DNA from: a virus
Length of the DNA stretch: 21,863 nt
IMG/VR virus record: IMGVR_UViG_3300046028_004129
Span: 1-21,863 of that record
Strand: one strand, 5' to 3'
Shown: in pieces, positions 21,180 through 21,863 of the stretch
How positions within the stretch are numbered: position 1 is the first letter of the stretch
How the letters are laid out: the number at the start of each line of letters is the position of its first letter
Notes under the pieces: generated by a model
Databases searched by the model: none
What the model saw: only the letters and a program-made list of their open reading frames with translations
What the model was told of the DNA's origin: nothing
Translations under genes and position numbers: made by a program

Positions 21180-21410
21180 TTAGTCCCAATAGGTCATACA
21201 CTCGTCGGCATCAGCTTCCGGCGTGGCTGGATCTTCCTCCCAGACGTTTGGGTTACTCTCGACGTGCGCATCGTATTCAGAGAGCGCGATTGCGGCATCC
21301 ACTTGCAGGCTGCCCATGTGTTGCAGGAAGCGTGTTTTGTATTCGGGTTCGTTCATAAGGACTAACAAGGCGAAGAAGCCGACAGCGATCAGCCTCTTCT
21401 TTGATTTCAA
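21180..21410 (-). CDS. Hypothetical protein between terminase and gpW-position gene
   Basis: An open frame of 76 codons from a TTG at 21410, or 58 from the ATG at 21356. The longer version would have a positively charged start and a short hydrophobic run (KSKKRLIAVGFFALLVL), resembling a membrane anchor; the shorter begins MNEPEYKTRFLQHMG, a soluble acidic protein ending DADECMTYWD. No ribosome-binding site clearly decides between them, and the ATG is favoured only because TTG starts are rare. I recognise no family. Such small acidic proteins are often found between terminase and portal genes. Confidence 0.45.
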   Translation of the reverse strand: MKSKKRLIAVGFFALLVLMNEPEYKTRFLQHMGSLQVDAAIALSEYDAHVESNPNVWEEDPATPEADADECMTYWD

Positions 21411-21463
21411 TCCGCCGTGCGCTGCGGCTTTTCTTGGTCGTTCGGCTCGCTATCGTTGCACCC

Positions 21464-21477
21464 GTTGCAACTGTCAA
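21464..21477. repeat. GTTGCAAC palindromic element, downstream of terminase
   Basis: GTTGCAAC followed by TGTCAAC at the terminase stop codon, closely matching the copy at 6488-6502 (CGTCAAC). On the minus strand it reads TTGACAGTTGCAAC, so it could also hold a weak -35 hexamer; no convincing -10 box follows. Confidence 0.5.
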
Positions 21478-21863
21478 CCAGCATTTTCCTCCATCCATTT
21501 GTCCCGCGCATCCGCCAGCGCTGATTCAACGGTGCCGCGCAAGACTTCGTGCATCTTCTCGGTATCGGCTAGATGGTTAGGACCGATGCAAACCCAAACG
21601 AGTTTGGTTGAGCCATCGGGCATCATCTTTTCTTCGGTGCGCTCATTGCATGACATCTCGCGGTAATCTGCACCTGTATTTCTAGGCAACCACCAAAGGG
21701 TTTTATGTTCCTTGATGCAGCCGTAATAAAGCTGCTGTTTGAATCCGTCATCGTAATACCAAACGAGATCCTGTTGATCCTCGTTCACTGGCGCGGTTCG
21801 CACGTCCTGCCCTCGCAACTGTGCGTATCCTCCGCCTTTCGACGGGCTGAATACGTCGGCCTC
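21474..21863 (-). CDS. Terminase large subunit, C-terminal part (runs off right edge)
   Basis: The frame is open from the right edge to the stop at 21474, giving at least 129 residues; no start is in the window. The visible part includes WWLPRNTGADYREMSCNERT and NHLADTEKMHEV, which follow the pattern at the end of GpA-type large terminases (hydrophobic-P...Y..Q/S...E...G....W....NHLxDCE). This region belongs to the nuclease domain that cuts the concatemer during packaging. The following genes (gpW place, portal, protease) are in the lambda order, which supports the call. The small terminase and the rest of the large subunit should lie just to the right. Confidence 0.7.
   Translation of the reverse strand, partial: EADVFSPSKGGGYAQLRGQDVRTAPVNEDQQDLVWYYDDGFKQQLYYGCIKEHKTLWWLPRNTGADYREMSCNERTEEKMMPDGSTKLVWVCIGPNHLADTEKMHEVLRGTVESALADARDKWMEENAG

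Noticed and set aside
21277-21498. 73-codon minus-strand frame across the terminase stop
   Set aside because: It starts inside the terminase end, is Arg/Ser-rich, and overlaps the acidic small gene in another frame; no support beyond being open.

Overview
The window is a continuous late-gene (structural) block of a tailed, siphovirus-like phage or prophage. Every convincing gene lies on the minus strand, so the biological order runs from the right edge to the left edge. The order resembles phage lambda: large terminase (C-terminal end only), two small proteins, portal, S49 prohead protease, scaffold-like protein, major capsid protein, head-completion and tail-completion proteins, tail tube candidate, G/GT-type tail chaperones with a programmed -1 frameshift, and tape measure. 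There is no integrase, repressor, replication gene, tRNA or host gene, so lytic phage and prophage cannot be told apart. The host is not identified. Most starts lack a Shine-Dalgarno sequence and three putative virion proteins carry signal peptides. This would suit a Gram-negative host from a group that often initiates without SD, such as Verrucomicrobiota, but that is only a guess.

Head module (about 21863-16372): terminase end, 76-aa (or 58-aa) unknown, hairpin, gpW-position protein, portal, S49 protease, coiled-coil scaffold candidate, P22-coat-like capsid, a strong intrinsic terminator, then a head-closure protein. Tail module (about 16375-9626): gp10/Z-like protein, tail terminator candidate, decoration-like protein with a signal peptide, tail tube candidate, a 267-aa unknown, G and G-T chaperones joined by the slippery heptamer A AAA AAC, the 667-aa tape measure and a minor tail protein.

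Adhesion and modification module (about 9621-2177): three tandem, diverged collagen-like fibre proteins are followed immediately, through an ATGA overlap, by a 2-oxoglutarate/Fe(II) oxygenase of the PKHD/prolyl-hydroxylase type. This is the most interesting part of the window, because a hydroxylase co-translated with collagen-like fibres suggests post-translational proline hydroxylation of phage fibres. A short cytosine-methyltransferase-like protein, an unknown structural protein, a 604-aa tail fibre with a signal peptide and a common C-terminal fibre domain, a secreted LamG-type lectin and a 149-aa tail-associated protein follow.

Left end (about 2180-1): three small membrane proteins (holin/spanin-like candidates, one only 33 aa and easily missed), an 80-aa HExxH protein, a calcineurin-like phosphoesterase and the start of a DUF4406 protein. 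No endolysin is recognisable. Genes are tightly packed, often with ATGA overlaps. At many of the real gaps an 8-base element, TTTTGACA, recurs at a near-fixed distance before the next start codon, resembling a start-associated sequence family. A second palindromic element, GTTGCAAC, recurs at three other junctions.
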